A stretch of DNA of 19,275 nt from Acidimicrobiaceae bacterium (GCA_030838025.1 JAUTXM010000029.1:1-19275), one strand, 5' to 3'. Shown: positions 7,449 through 15,321, numbered from the stretch's first letter. Translations and numbers: made by a program. Notes: generated by a model from the letters alone, not told the origin.

Positions 7449-8552
7449 GTGACGTCCGCCCTACCCGACCGGCCCCCCGACCGCCGGCGGCTTTACCTTG
7501 CAGTTGCCCTCGCCCTGGCGTTGCTGGCGGGCGCGGCCGTGGTCTTTGCCGCCAACACCAGCCCGTCCAAGCTCCAGCCGAAGGTAGACACCAACAACCT
7601 CGACGTCGGTCCCGTCGTTCCCGCGGTGAACGCCGTCGGCTGGCTCAACTCGGCGCCGCTCACACCGGCGAGCCTGAGCGGCAAGGTCGTGCTGTACGAC
7701 TTCTGGACCTACTCCTGTGTCAACTGCGTGCGGACCATCCCCTACGTCCGGGCCTTGTACGACCGCTACCGCAACGAGGGCCTCGTCGTCATCGGAATCC
7801 ACTCCCCGGAATTCGATTTCGAGAAGAACCACGCCAACGTGACCCGAGCCGTCAAGGACCTCGGGGTGACGTGGCCGGTCGCGCTCGACGACAAGATGGT
7901 GGTTTGGGAGGCCTTCCAGAACAACTCCTGGCCGGCCGACTACGTCGCCGACAGTGCTGGTCACCTCCGCTACACCCATGTCGGCGAGGGCGATTACGGA
8001 CAAACCGAGGACGTTGTCAGAACGCTGCTCCGGGTCGACGCCGGCGCGCCGCGCGCCGCCGATCCTTCGGCGAGCGCAGCCCCGGCCGGCGCCGCGCCGA
8101 CCGCCGCGGGTGACATCACGCCCGAGACCTATCTCGGGGTACTGCGGGGCAACTCGGCCAAGCAGGGCCCCGCCACCTACCCCGACCCGACAACGGTGCC
8201 CGTCGACACCGCCCGGCTGTCGGGCGCTTGGTCCGGGACCGGGGATTACGTGCAAGCCGATGCCGCCGCCAGCGCCATCGTCCTGCATTACCAGGCGCGC
8301 GAGGTGAACCTGGTCTTGGCGCCGCCCGCCGCAGGGCCGGTCGCGGTCATCCTCGAACTCGACGGCAAACCGCTCGCACCCGCCTATCGGACCAGCCAGA
8401 CGGTCGTCGACGCCGGAGGGCGGACCTCGGTACTGGTGGCCGACGCCGACATGTACCGCCTGGTCCTCGGACCAGCCGTCGAGGGCCACACCCTGCGCAT
8501 TACTGCCAACGCCCCGGGCCTGCTCGCCTACGCCTTCACCTTCGGGACCTGA
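7449..8552 (+). CDS. Membrane-anchored thioredoxin-like protein with DipZ-type C-terminal domain
   Basis: The product is 367 residues from the GTG at 7449. A basic N-terminus (PDRPPDRRR) precedes one membrane segment (about 14-35), so the rest is extracytoplasmic. Residues about 55-200 form a TlpA/DipZ-like thioredoxin domain with WTYSCVNC; the redox Cys pair is C90 and C93. After an Ala/Pro linker, residues about 220-367 resemble the carbohydrate-binding-module-like C-terminal domain of mycobacterial DipZ (TPETYLG near its start). The next gene encodes CcdA, the electron-supplying membrane partner that is fused to this part in DipZ. The pair probably transfers reductant across the membrane to extracytoplasmic thiols. 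An upstream GTG at 7425 lies in the palindrome and is less likely as the start. Confidence 0.85.
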   Translation: MTSALPDRPPDRRRLYLAVALALALLAGAAVVFAANTSPSKLQPKVDTNNLDVGPVVPAVNAVGWLNSAPLTPASLSGKVVLYDFWTYSCVNCVRTIPYVRALYDRYRNEGLVVIGIHSPEFDFEKNHANVTRAVKDLGVTWPVALDDKMVVWEAFQNNSWPADYVADSAGHLRYTHVGEGDYGQTEDVVRTLLRVDAGAPRAADPSASAAPAGAAPTAAGDITPETYLGVLRGNSAKQGPATYPDPTTVPVDTARLSGAWSGTGDYVQADAAASAIVLHYQAREVNLVLAPPAAGPVAVILELDGKPLAPAYRTSQTVVDAGGRTSVLVADADMYRLVLGPAVEGHTLRITANAPGLLAYAFTFGT

Positions 8553-8570
8553 GCATGGAGCACCGATGCC

Positions 8571-9275
8571 GTGGTGCGTGACCTCGTCGCCCTGTTTGGC
8601 GCCGGGGTGGCGTCGTTCCTGGCGCCGTGCCTGGTCCCGCTGCTTCCGGCCTATCTGGGAATCATCACCGGTGAGGCCGCGGGCGGAGGCGACGCCAGCC
8701 GCGCCGTGCCCGCCACGGCCGTCTTCGTGCTGGGTTTCGCCACCGTCTTCGCCGGCCTGGGCGCCGCCGCGGGCCTGGTGGGCTCGTCGCTGCATCACCT
8801 TCAGCAGGTCGTGCAGCGCGTCGGTGGCGTCGTCGTGGCCCTCATGGGCCTGGCGCTGCTCGGCGTGGTCCGGGGACCGTTCCTGCGTGAGGCGCGGTTG
8901 TTCCACAGCCTGCCCAAGGTCGCGGGCCCGCTGCGCCCGTATGTGATCGGCATCGCATTCGGTGCCGCATGGACCCCGTGCGTGGGCCCACTGCTGGCCG
9001 CCGCCTTGACCGTGGCCGCCCAAGGCGGCCAGGCCGGCCGTGGGGCGTTGCTCCTCCTGGCGTACGCCTTCGGCATCGGCGTGCCGTTCCTGGTGGCGTC
9101 GTTGGGCTTGGCGTCGTGGCCCCGACTGACTGTTGCCCTGCGCCGGGCGGGCCGCACCATCGAACGAGTCGCCGGGGTGCTGCTCGTCGTCTTAGGGGTG
9201 CTCCTGGCGACCGATACCTACCGGCACCTCACGTCTTACCTGGCCCGGTTCACCCCCTCGGTCCACGGTTTGTAG
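8571..9275 (+). CDS. ccdA: CcdA-type thiol-disulfide transmembrane reductase
   Basis: The product is 234 residues with about six hydrophobic segments. The two family-defining cysteines are present: FLAPCLVPLLPAYLG (C20) in the first segment and AAWTPCVGP (C137) in the fourth. CcdA passes electrons from cytoplasmic thioredoxin to extracytoplasmic thioredoxin-like proteins. The thioredoxin-domain gene 18 bp upstream is the obvious partner. GGAG at 8557-8560 supports the GTG at 8571; a second GTG follows immediately at 8574. Confidence 0.9.
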   Translation: MVRDLVALFGAGVASFLAPCLVPLLPAYLGIITGEAAGGGDASRAVPATAVFVLGFATVFAGLGAAAGLVGSSLHHLQQVVQRVGGVVVALMGLALLGVVRGPFLREARLFHSLPKVAGPLRPYVIGIAFGAAWTPCVGPLLAAALTVAAQGGQAGRGALLLLAYAFGIGVPFLVASLGLASWPRLTVALRRAGRTIERVAGVLLVVLGVLLATDTYRHLTSYLARFTPSVHGL

Positions 9276-9294
9276 GTCGACCACGGGCCCGCCG

Positions 9295-10377
9295 ATGGAC
9301 ATCAACAAGGCGACCCAACGATACGAAGCGTGGCTGCGATCGAACCTTCCGGTGGTGATCGAAGCCGACCTCGAGTACAAGCATCAGCAGATGGCGGACG
9401 CCGTTTTCCCCTTCTTTCGTGCCACCTTCTACCGATGGGCGCAGCGTGTGGCGCAGCTGCTCCCGGAGTTCGACTCGGCGCCGGTCGTGCTCAGCGTCGG
9501 CGACATCCACGTCGAAAACTACGGGACCTGGCGCGACGCCGACGGCCGCCTGGTCTGGGGAATCAACGACTTCGACGAATCGACCCCCCTTTCCTACCCA
9601 GGCGACCTGGTGCGCCTGGCCACCAGTGCCGCGCTGGCGACGGGCGAGCAGAAGCTGGCGCTGCACCCCAGGGAATCGGCCGACGCCATCATTGCCGGAT
9701 ATCACGACGGGATCGTGCGTGGCGGCGGCCCGTTCGTGCTGGCGGAGCGCCACATCCGTCTTCGCCGGCTCGTGACCGGCGAGCTCCGCGATCCGGTGCG
9801 GTTCTGGACCAAGATGCAGGCCCTCCCAGAGGCGTCCCTGGCGGTATACCCGCCCGAGGCCGTCGACGCCGCCGTGACCGCCCTCCCTGAGCACGGGGCC
9901 GATGGCGGCGCCAGCATCAGGAGTCGCCGGGCCGGGTTGGGCAGCCTGGGCCGTCCCCGGGTGGTGGCACTGGCACCCTGGCAGGGAGGCGCGGTGGCGC
10001 GAGAGGTCAAGGCGATCCTGCCCTCGGCCTGGAGCTGGGCCCGGAATGATCCATCGCCGACGATCCACTACGCCGAAGTGCTCGACCGGGCCGTTCGCTG
10101 CCGCGATCCCCACACCGCAGTTCACAACCGCTGGCTGGTCCGCCGCCTCGCTCCCGACTGCGTGCGAGTCGAGCTGGCCGATCTACCGGCCGTGCGGGAC
10201 GAGGCGGCGCTCCTCGGCTGGATGGGCTTCGAGCTGGCCAATGTCCACCTGGGAACGGCGGACGTCCGCTCCTCGATAGTCGAGGATCTGGCCGGGCGCC
10301 CTCCCGGATGGCTGCTGTCGGCCGCCGAGCGCATGGCCGACGACACACGCGACGACTGGCGCACCTGGCGCAGTTGA
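9295..10377 (+). CDS. DUF2252 family protein
   Basis: The product is 360 residues from the ATG at 9295, only 19 bp after ccdA, so probably co-transcribed. DUF2252 hallmarks are SVGDIHVENYG (about 67-77), NDFDES (91-96) and DLVRLATS, a layout like the catalytic and metal-binding loops of aminoglycoside phosphotransferase/protein-kinase-like folds. The family has no settled function. A kinase-like ATP-binding role is inferred from fold resemblance only. There is no signal peptide, so it is likely cytoplasmic. It is at the short end of the family's usual size. Confidence 0.85.
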   Translation: MDINKATQRYEAWLRSNLPVVIEADLEYKHQQMADAVFPFFRATFYRWAQRVAQLLPEFDSAPVVLSVGDIHVENYGTWRDADGRLVWGINDFDESTPLSYPGDLVRLATSAALATGEQKLALHPRESADAIIAGYHDGIVRGGGPFVLAERHIRLRRLVTGELRDPVRFWTKMQALPEASLAVYPPEAVDAAVTALPEHGADGGASIRSRRAGLGSLGRPRVVALAPWQGGAVAREVKAILPSAWSWARNDPSPTIHYAEVLDRAVRCRDPHTAVHNRWLVRRLAPDCVRVELADLPAVRDEAALLGWMGFELANVHLGTADVRSSIVEDLAGRPPGWLLSAAERMADDTRDDWRTWRS

Positions 10378-10400
10378 GGCCCGCACGAGAGCGATAGTGT
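10374..10400 (+). promoter_or_regulatory. Putative promoter of the cation-transport operon
   Basis: TAGTGT at 10395-10400 fits the actinobacterial -10 pattern TAnnnT. TTGAGG at 10374-10379, overlapping the DUF2252 stop, is a possible -35 with a short 15-bp spacer. A transcript starting near 10407 would have a leader of about 170 nt before the ATG at 10576. Confidence 0.45.
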
Positions 10401-10406
10401 TGCCCC

Positions 10407-10575
10407 ACGGCCGACCAAAGGAGGTGAGGACGCATGCGCAACGGCGAACCCCCGAGTAGTCGCTGCCAACCCTGCGCCTCCCGAGCCGGGACTGCCGTGT
10501 AGCTCGCGTCCACACGTCAGTCGACGGCTTGGCCGGTTCGTCCCTCCTGATCCCACCAACCATGCGAGGGTAGCA
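10407..10575 (+). promoter_or_regulatory. Structured 5' leader with upstream ORF (candidate riboregulator)
   Basis: Three complementary segments are nested: AGGAGG 10419-10424 with CCTCCT 10543-10548, GGACGC 10428-10433 with GCGTCC 10506-10511, and ACGGC 10441-10445 with GCCGT 10494-10498. A small CGGC-TTG-GCCG hairpin lies in the 3' part. The outer helix would hide the Shine-Dalgarno of the small ORF. I do not recognise a known riboswitch consensus, such as yybP-ykoY or M-box. Regulation by ion-dependent leader translation or folding is inferred. Confidence 0.4.
10434..10502 (+). CDS. Candidate 22-residue leader peptide
   Basis: The ATG at 10434 is preceded by AAAGGAGGTG at 10417-10426, the strongest Shine-Dalgarno in the window and well spaced. 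The peptide contains a Glu-Pro-Pro run (GEPPSS) and a CQPC pair, and ends with TAG at 10500-10502, 73 nt before the next start. In such a GC-rich genome with mostly weak ribosome binding sites, this site argues for real translation. The peptide may have no function beyond regulating the downstream genes, as mgtL-type leader peptides do. Confidence 0.5.
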   Translation: MRNGEPPSSRCQPCASRAGTAV

Positions 10576-11949
10576 ATGGCCATCCGTCCCCCCCTTCCGC
10601 CCAATCCCCTACGCAGCGCCCGGCGCCAACGCCAACAGCGGCTCCTGGCCACGCGCTCGCTTCGCGACCACCTCATCTCCCTCGCGGGGGTCGCCCACGG
10701 CCCGGTGCTCAACCAGGCCGGCGAGGAGGTCGGGACGCTGGTCGACGTCGTCGCCCGGTGGGACGGCGAGGAGTCCTACCCCCCGGTCACGGGCCTGGTG
10801 GTTCGAGTCGGGCGCCGGGTGGCCTTCGTCGCCATGGACGACGTCGCCGATGTGAGCCACGACCGAGTGCAGCTGCGTTCGTCGCGGCTGGACCTGCGCG
10901 AGTTCGCCCGCCGTCCCGGCGAGGTCATGCTGGGCAAGGACGTGGTGGACCACCAGCTGGTGGACATCGACGGCGTGCAGGTCATCCGGGCTGCCGACCT
11001 CTACATCGCCTGGATGCCGGCTGCGACGGTGTCCACCGGCGGGGCGGGACCAGAGCGGGTCCTCCGCCTGGTCGGCGCCGACGTCAGTGTCCAGACTCTC
11101 CTGCGCCGTCTGGGCCCGAAGCGCTGGCGGGGCCGCCCGACGCCCGAGCGCGTCATCGACTGGTCGAACATCCAGCCGTTCGCGGGCGAGGTGCGCCAGG
11201 TCAAGCTTCGCTCGTCCAACGAAGGTCTGCACCGGCTGCGCCCCGGTGAGCTGGCCGACCTGTTGGAGGACCTCGGGCGATCGGGCCGTCAGGAGCTGCT
11301 GGCCAGCCTCGAGCCGGAGATGGCCGCCGATGCCCTCGAGGAGATGGATCCCGAGGAACTGGGTGCCCTCCTGCGGGAGACCCCGGCCGAACAAGCGGCG
11401 GAGCTGGTCGCCAACATGGAGCCCGACGAAGCGGTCGACGCCCTGCGCGATCTCGACGAGGACGAGCGGGAGGAACTGCTGGAACACATGGACGACGAGC
11501 AGCGCGAGGAGTTGTCCGAACTGCTCGAGTACCGGGAGAACACCGCCGGCGGCTTCATGACCACCAGCCTGGTCCTGGCCACCCCCGGCGAGCAGGTGGC
11601 GACGGTGCGCGACCGCCTGCGAGCCGAAGTGGAGCACCGGGGTGATATCGACGCGGTGGCGGTGGTGGACGACAACGAGCGCTACGTCGACGACGTGAGC
11701 CTGTACCACCTGGCCATCGCCGATGACGACCAGCCGATCAGCGAGCTACTGGGCGACACCGAGCCGGTGACCGTGTCGGCCGACGCCGAACTTCGGGAGG
11801 TGGCGTCACAGCTCACCGAGGCCCGGCGGTCGTCGGTCGTGGTGGTCGATGACGACGGGCATCCCATCGGGCGCATCCTGGCCGACGACGTCATCGACGC
11901 CCTACTGCCCGAGCGGGGCCGGTTCCACTTCCCAAGGTTGCTCTCCTGA
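10576..11949 (+). CDS. PRC-barrel / MgtE N-terminal / CBS domain protein
   Basis: The product is 457 residues, soluble and acidic in its second half. Two PRC-barrel-like segments occupy about 35-200 (VGTLVDVVARWDG and VMLGKDVVDHQLVD). The MgtE N-terminal helical superhelix occupies about 215-317, with Glu/Asp-rich repeats such as ALEEMDPEEL. A CBS pair follows (about 323-450), opening with TAGGFMT. In MgtE channels the N and CBS domains bind Mg2+ and gate a membrane domain; that membrane domain is absent here. The next gene encodes a transporter and overlaps this one by 4 bp, so this is probably its cytosolic cation-sensing regulator. GAGGG five bases before the ATG is a modest Shine-Dalgarno. 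The C-terminus after the last CBS is short. Confidence 0.85.
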   Translation: MAIRPPLPPNPLRSARRQRQQRLLATRSLRDHLISLAGVAHGPVLNQAGEEVGTLVDVVARWDGEESYPPVTGLVVRVGRRVAFVAMDDVADVSHDRVQLRSSRLDLREFARRPGEVMLGKDVVDHQLVDIDGVQVIRAADLYIAWMPAATVSTGGAGPERVLRLVGADVSVQTLLRRLGPKRWRGRPTPERVIDWSNIQPFAGEVRQVKLRSSNEGLHRLRPGELADLLEDLGRSGRQELLASLEPEMAADALEEMDPEELGALLRETPAEQAAELVANMEPDEAVDALRDLDEDEREELLEHMDDEQREELSELLEYRENTAGGFMTTSLVLATPGEQVATVRDRLRAEVEHRGDIDAVAVVDDNERYVDDVSLYHLAIADDDQPISELLGDTEPVTVSADAELREVASQLTEARRSSVVVVDDDGHPIGRILADDVIDALLPERGRFHFPRLLS

Positions 11950-13259
11950 CGACCGCGGCCACCACCGACGAAGCCGGCGCCCAGGCGGGCGAGGCGGGCT
12001 CCCACCTCCCCCTGCGCCCGCCGTCGCGGCGGCGGCGGTTCCTCACCTACCTGGCCTGGGCGGGGCCGGGAATCATCGCGGCCAACGCCGGAAATGACGC
12101 GGGCGGCATCATCACCTATGCCTCGGCGGGCGCCCAGTACCGCTACCGGACCCTGTTCTTCATGGTGCTGGTGACCGTCGGTCTGGTCGTGGTCCAGGAG
12201 ATGGCCGCCCGGCTGGGGGCATTCACGGGTAAGGGGCTGGCGGCGCTCATCCGCGAGGAGTTCACCCTCCGCATCTCGGCCTTTGCCCTGTTCTGCCTCA
12301 TCGTCGCCAACGTGGGCCTGGTCGTCTCGGAGTTCGCGGGAATCGGCGCTGCCCTCGAGCTGCTCGGCGTCACCCGCTTCATCTCGATCCCGATCGCGGC
12401 CATGGCGATCTGGGCGTTGGTGCTGTTCGGCTCCTACCGTTACGCCGAGCGGATCTTCCTCGTGCTGTCGCTGATCTTCTTCGCCTACCCGCTGGCGGCG
12501 ATCCTCGGACATCCCAACTGGGGTGACGCCCTCGGGTCGACCCTCCTTCCCCACCTGCTGACCAGCAAGAACTTCATCCTCCTCGGAGTAGCGCTCATCG
12601 GGACCACCATCACCCCGTATATGCAGCTGTATGTGGCGGCCGCGGTCGCCGACAAGGGAATCGGCCCCGACGAATACCGCTACGAGAAGCTGGACTCCAT
12701 CGGCGGGGCCATCTTCGGCGATGTCATCAGCCTGTTCATCATCATCGCGACCGGCGCCACCATTGGCCGCCAGGGACAGGCGTTGACGTCGGCCAAGGAT
12801 GCCGCGGCCGCCCTGAAGCCCGTCGCAGGACGCTTCGCGGTCCAGCTGTTCGCGTTCGGGCTCTTCGGGGCTTCGGCGTTGGCCGCCGCGGTCGTCCCGT
12901 TGTCTACCGCCTACGCCCTGTCGGAGGCGATCGGGGTCGAGCGGTCGGTGTCGCGTCGATTCACCGAGGCCCCTCTGTTCCTGTCGTTGTTCACCTTCCA
13001 GGTCGTCGTCGGGGCGGGGGTGGCGTTGCTCGGCGGCAACCTGATCGACCTGCTGATCCGCACCCAGATCCTGAACGGCCTGATCACACCGGTCATCTTG
13101 ATCTTCGTGTTGATCCTGGCCAACCGGCGCAGCGTCCTCGGCGACGCGGTCAATGGCCCGATCTTTCGAGTGGTAGCAACGGTGTGTGTGGGCGCGGTCA
13201 GCTTGATGTCGGCGATCGTGGTGGTGCAGTCGATCTTGCCTTGGTTCGGCTTCGCCTAG
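11946..13259 (+). CDS. Nramp-related divalent cation transporter with altered metal site
   Basis: The product is 437 residues with about eleven membrane segments, all colinear with Nramp/MntH. TM1 reads GPGIIAANAGNDAGG, aligning DPGN to DAGG, so only Asp51 survives. TM6 reads GTTITPYMQLY, aligning MPH to TPY, so the metal-binding Met becomes Thr223. GKGLAALI after TM2 is also Nramp-like. Loss of the Met is known to relax discrimination against Mg2+ and Ca2+, and NRMT branch proteins carry Mg2+, so Mg2+ or a similar ion is more likely than Mn2+/Fe2+. No ATG, GTG or TTG exists in frame between the stop codon at 11850 and 12162, which lies after TM1. I therefore place the start at the CTG at 11946, overlapping the preceding TGA. 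Confidence 0.8.
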   Translation: MTTAATTDEAGAQAGEAGSHLPLRPPSRRRRFLTYLAWAGPGIIAANAGNDAGGIITYASAGAQYRYRTLFFMVLVTVGLVVVQEMAARLGAFTGKGLAALIREEFTLRISAFALFCLIVANVGLVVSEFAGIGAALELLGVTRFISIPIAAMAIWALVLFGSYRYAERIFLVLSLIFFAYPLAAILGHPNWGDALGSTLLPHLLTSKNFILLGVALIGTTITPYMQLYVAAAVADKGIGPDEYRYEKLDSIGGAIFGDVISLFIIIATGATIGRQGQALTSAKDAAAALKPVAGRFAVQLFAFGLFGASALAAAVVPLSTAYALSEAIGVERSVSRRFTEAPLFLSLFTFQVVVGAGVALLGGNLIDLLIRTQILNGLITPVILIFVLILANRRSVLGDAVNGPIFRVVATVCVGAVSLMSAIVVVQSILPWFGFA

Positions 13260-13302
13260 TGACGGAGCCGGGACGGCGCCACCCGGCCGTGGTGACCCGA
13301 CC

Positions 13303-14127
13303 ATGAGCGAGTTGTTCGCCGACACCTCGGGCTCCGGCCCTACGGTGGTACTGCTCCACGGCCAGCCGGGTGGTCGAGCCGACTGGAAGCCGGTGGCCCG
13401 GCTGCTGGAGCCGGACTTCATGGTGGTAGCCCCCGATCGCCCGGGTTACGGCGATACCGGCGGCCGAGCCCGGGGGTTCCGGGGGAACGCGGCGGCCGTC
13501 GTGAGCCTGCTCGATCATCTGGGCGCCGACCGGGCCACGGTGGTCGGCTACAGCTGGGCGGGCGGTGTTGCCATCGCCTTGGCGCAGACGGTGCCGGAAC
13601 GACTGAACGGCCTGGTCTTGGTGTCGTCGGTCGGCCCCGGTGAGCCGCTGAGCCGGCTGGACCGGTTGCTGGCGGTGCCCCCGATCGGGATGTCCGTGAC
13701 GGCGGCGGGGCTGTTCCTCGCCAGCGGAGCCCTGTCGATCCCGCCGCTGCGCCGGGCCATTCGGCGCCTTCACGGGCGCGCGGTCCCATCGGCGGCCGGG
13801 GTGGGCGACCAGGCCGACGGTCCGCCGGCGCCGGATGACGTTGTCAGCTTGTGGCGCAGCAACCGGGTGTGGCAGAGCTTCGCTACCGAGCAGCGTTGCC
13901 TGCTCGACGAGTTGCCGTCGCTGGCGCCGGGGTTGTCCACGATCAGGGTCCCGACGGTGGTAATGGTGGGCGGCGCCGACCGCACCGTCCCGCCCGCAAC
14001 CGGTCGCCACCTGGCCAAGGGCATCGCCGGCGCCCGCCTGATCGAACTGGCTGGTGCCGGCCACCTCCTCCCCCATCAGCATCCCGGCGCGGTGGCGGCG
14101 GCCATCCGCGACCTCACGCCCCACTGA
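13303..14127 (+). CDS. Alpha/beta hydrolase
   Basis: The product is 274 residues. It has the standard fold markers: VVLLHGQPGG (oxyanion loop, about 15-24), nucleophile elbow GYSWAG with Ser84, acid in GGADRTVP (Asp226) and GAGHLLP (His254). The cap region (about 120-200) is variable and gives no substrate clue; haloalkane dehalogenase, epoxide hydrolase and esterase families share this layout. There is no signal peptide. The ATG at 13303 lies 43 bp after the transporter gene with no clear Shine-Dalgarno, so it may be the last gene of that transcript. A role in cation transport is not implied. Confidence 0.85.
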   Translation: MSELFADTSGSGPTVVLLHGQPGGRADWKPVARLLEPDFMVVAPDRPGYGDTGGRARGFRGNAAAVVSLLDHLGADRATVVGYSWAGGVAIALAQTVPERLNGLVLVSSVGPGEPLSRLDRLLAVPPIGMSVTAAGLFLASGALSIPPLRRAIRRLHGRAVPSAAGVGDQADGPPAPDDVVSLWRSNRVWQSFATEQRCLLDELPSLAPGLSTIRVPTVVMVGGADRTVPPATGRHLAKGIAGARLIELAGAGHLLPHQHPGAVAAAIRDLTPH

Positions 14128-14250
14128 AGCCCAGCGCCACCGCGCCAATGTGCATCGCGGGGACAGCGACAATGCGAGACGGCAGGCCAGCGCATCGCGG
14201 CCCCGCGAGCCGGCCGATCGCGGCACGACGGCCCGGACAACACGACGCCA

Positions 14251-14320
14251 CGGCGGCACGGCGCCCCGGCGGCACGGCGCCCCGGCATCGCGGCACCGCG
14301 GCATCCGGCATCCGGCATCC
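14251..14320. repeat. Short tandem repeats (16-bp x2 and 7-bp x3)
   Basis: CGGCGGCACGGCGCCC is perfectly duplicated at 14251-14266 and 14267-14282. After degenerate CGGCATCG/CGGCACCG units, GGCATCC occurs three times in a row at 14300-14320. This pattern is typical of slippage in non-coding GC-rich DNA. Confidence 0.8.
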
Positions 14321-14371
14321 GGCTGAGTGGAGCTTCCGGCTTGGCGGGGGCGGCGGCCGGGGCGCAGCGGC

Positions 14372-14424
14372 GGGGGCTGGGAGCCCCCAAGACCGGCGGC
14401 TCGACCTCGGGGAGGCTTTTCCCC
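14372..14424 (-). terminator. Two small hairpins downstream of ftsX
   Basis: On the minus strand, just after the ftsX stop, 14424-14409 can form a 5-bp stem (GGGGA/TCCCC). It is followed by 14388-14372, a perfect 7-bp stem with a 3-base loop (AGCCCCC/GGGGGCT). Neither has a U run, so termination is plausible but weakly supported. Confidence 0.35.
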
Positions 14425-14433
14425 AGATTGCTT

Positions 14434-15321
14434 TTAGACGGCCAGGAAGCGGCGCACCGAGAAGGCCGAGCCGACGATCCCGATGAGGCCGCCGACGATC
14501 ATGATGGCGATGCCGGTGAGGATCGCCTCGTGCGACGTGACGTACAACGGCGGGCCGCCTACCAGGGTCCCGCTCGACGCCAGGGACGCGATGGTGCCCC
14601 GGAACACGAAGCTGATGGTGAAGGCCAGCAACGCCCCGAGGATGCCTTGGATGGCGCCCTCCAGCATGAAGGGGATCTGGATGAACCAGTTGGTCGCCCC
14701 CACGAGCTTCATGACCGCGATCTCACGGCGGCGGGCGAAGATCGCCAGTTGGATGGTGTTGACGATCAGGGCGAAGGCGCCCGCGAAGGCGCCCGCGGCC
14801 AGGACGATCGCCACCTTCCGGCGGGTGTCGAACTGCTTCAGGATGTTGCTGATGACTTCCTTGGCGTAAACGACCTCTTTGACGCCCGGCTGGGTCTGGA
14901 AACGCTGGCCGATGGCGTTGACGTCCTCGGCCTTGGTCGGCACGACCCGGTACGACGGCGGCATGTCGTTGACGCTCAGGCTGTTGACCAGGTCCGGGGT
15001 GTTGGCGAACATCTGCCGGAACTCGTCGTAGGCCGCGGGCTTGTCGACGAAGCGGACCTTCTTGACTTCGGTCATGCCGTTGAGCTCGTGCCCGAGGGCC
15101 TGCTGCTGATTGGGCGTGACCCCGGGTTGGAGGAAGATCGAGAGTTCGACGCCACCGCGCCACTGCACCGACGCCTTCTTGATGGCCTGCTTCATCATCA
15201 GGGCCGAGGCGACGAGCGTGAGCGAGACCGCCATGGTGATGACGGCCGCGATGGTCATGAGCAAGTTGCGCCGGAGGTTGACCCAGACCTCGCGGAAGAA
15301 GTAGCCGCCGAAGAACGCCAC
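14434..15321 (-). CDS. ftsX: Cell division protein FtsX
   Basis: The product is 295 residues, the usual size. It has a cytoplasmic N-terminus (FREVWVNLRRN), a first membrane segment at about 20-42, an extracytoplasmic domain of about 110 residues (ELSIFLQPGVT onward), then three membrane segments. ARRREIAVMKLVGAT lies between TM2 and TM3 as in the FtsX/MacB permease family. FtsX is the membrane partner of FtsE and relays ATP hydrolysis to peptidoglycan hydrolases at the septum. The GTG start follows the ftsE stop TAG without a spacer, so translation is surely coupled. No smpB follows, although it often does in Actinobacteria. Confidence 0.95.
   Translation of the reverse strand: MAFFGGYFFREVWVNLRRNLLMTIAAVITMAVSLTLVASALMMKQAIKKASVQWRGGVELSIFLQPGVTPNQQQALGHELNGMTEVKKVRFVDKPAAYDEFRQMFANTPDLVNSLSVNDMPPSYRVVPTKAEDVNAIGQRFQTQPGVKEVVYAKEVISNILKQFDTRRKVAIVLAAGAFAGAFALIVNTIQLAIFARRREIAVMKLVGATNWFIQIPFMLEGAIQGILGALLAFTISFVFRGTIASLASSGTLVGGPPLYVTSHEAILTGIAIMIVGGLIGIVGSAFSVRRFLAV

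Larger units (their letters stand above)
14128..14433. other. Convergent intergenic region with low-complexity GC repeats
   Basis: These 306 bp separate the hydrolase from ftsX. I see no credible gene. The middle part is CGGCA-rich and holds two short tandem repeats, and the ftsX-proximal part holds two small hairpins. Confidence 0.7.

Noticed and set aside
10407..10575. Known Mn2+ (yybP-ykoY) or Mg2+ (M-box) riboswitch
   Set aside because: I could not recognise the conserved loop sequences of either class, so only an unclassified structured leader is reported.
11682..13421. Minus-strand open frame of 579 codons opposite the transporter gene
   Set aside because: Asp/Arg/Gln-rich, no recognisable domain, and it runs across three genes of the plus strand.
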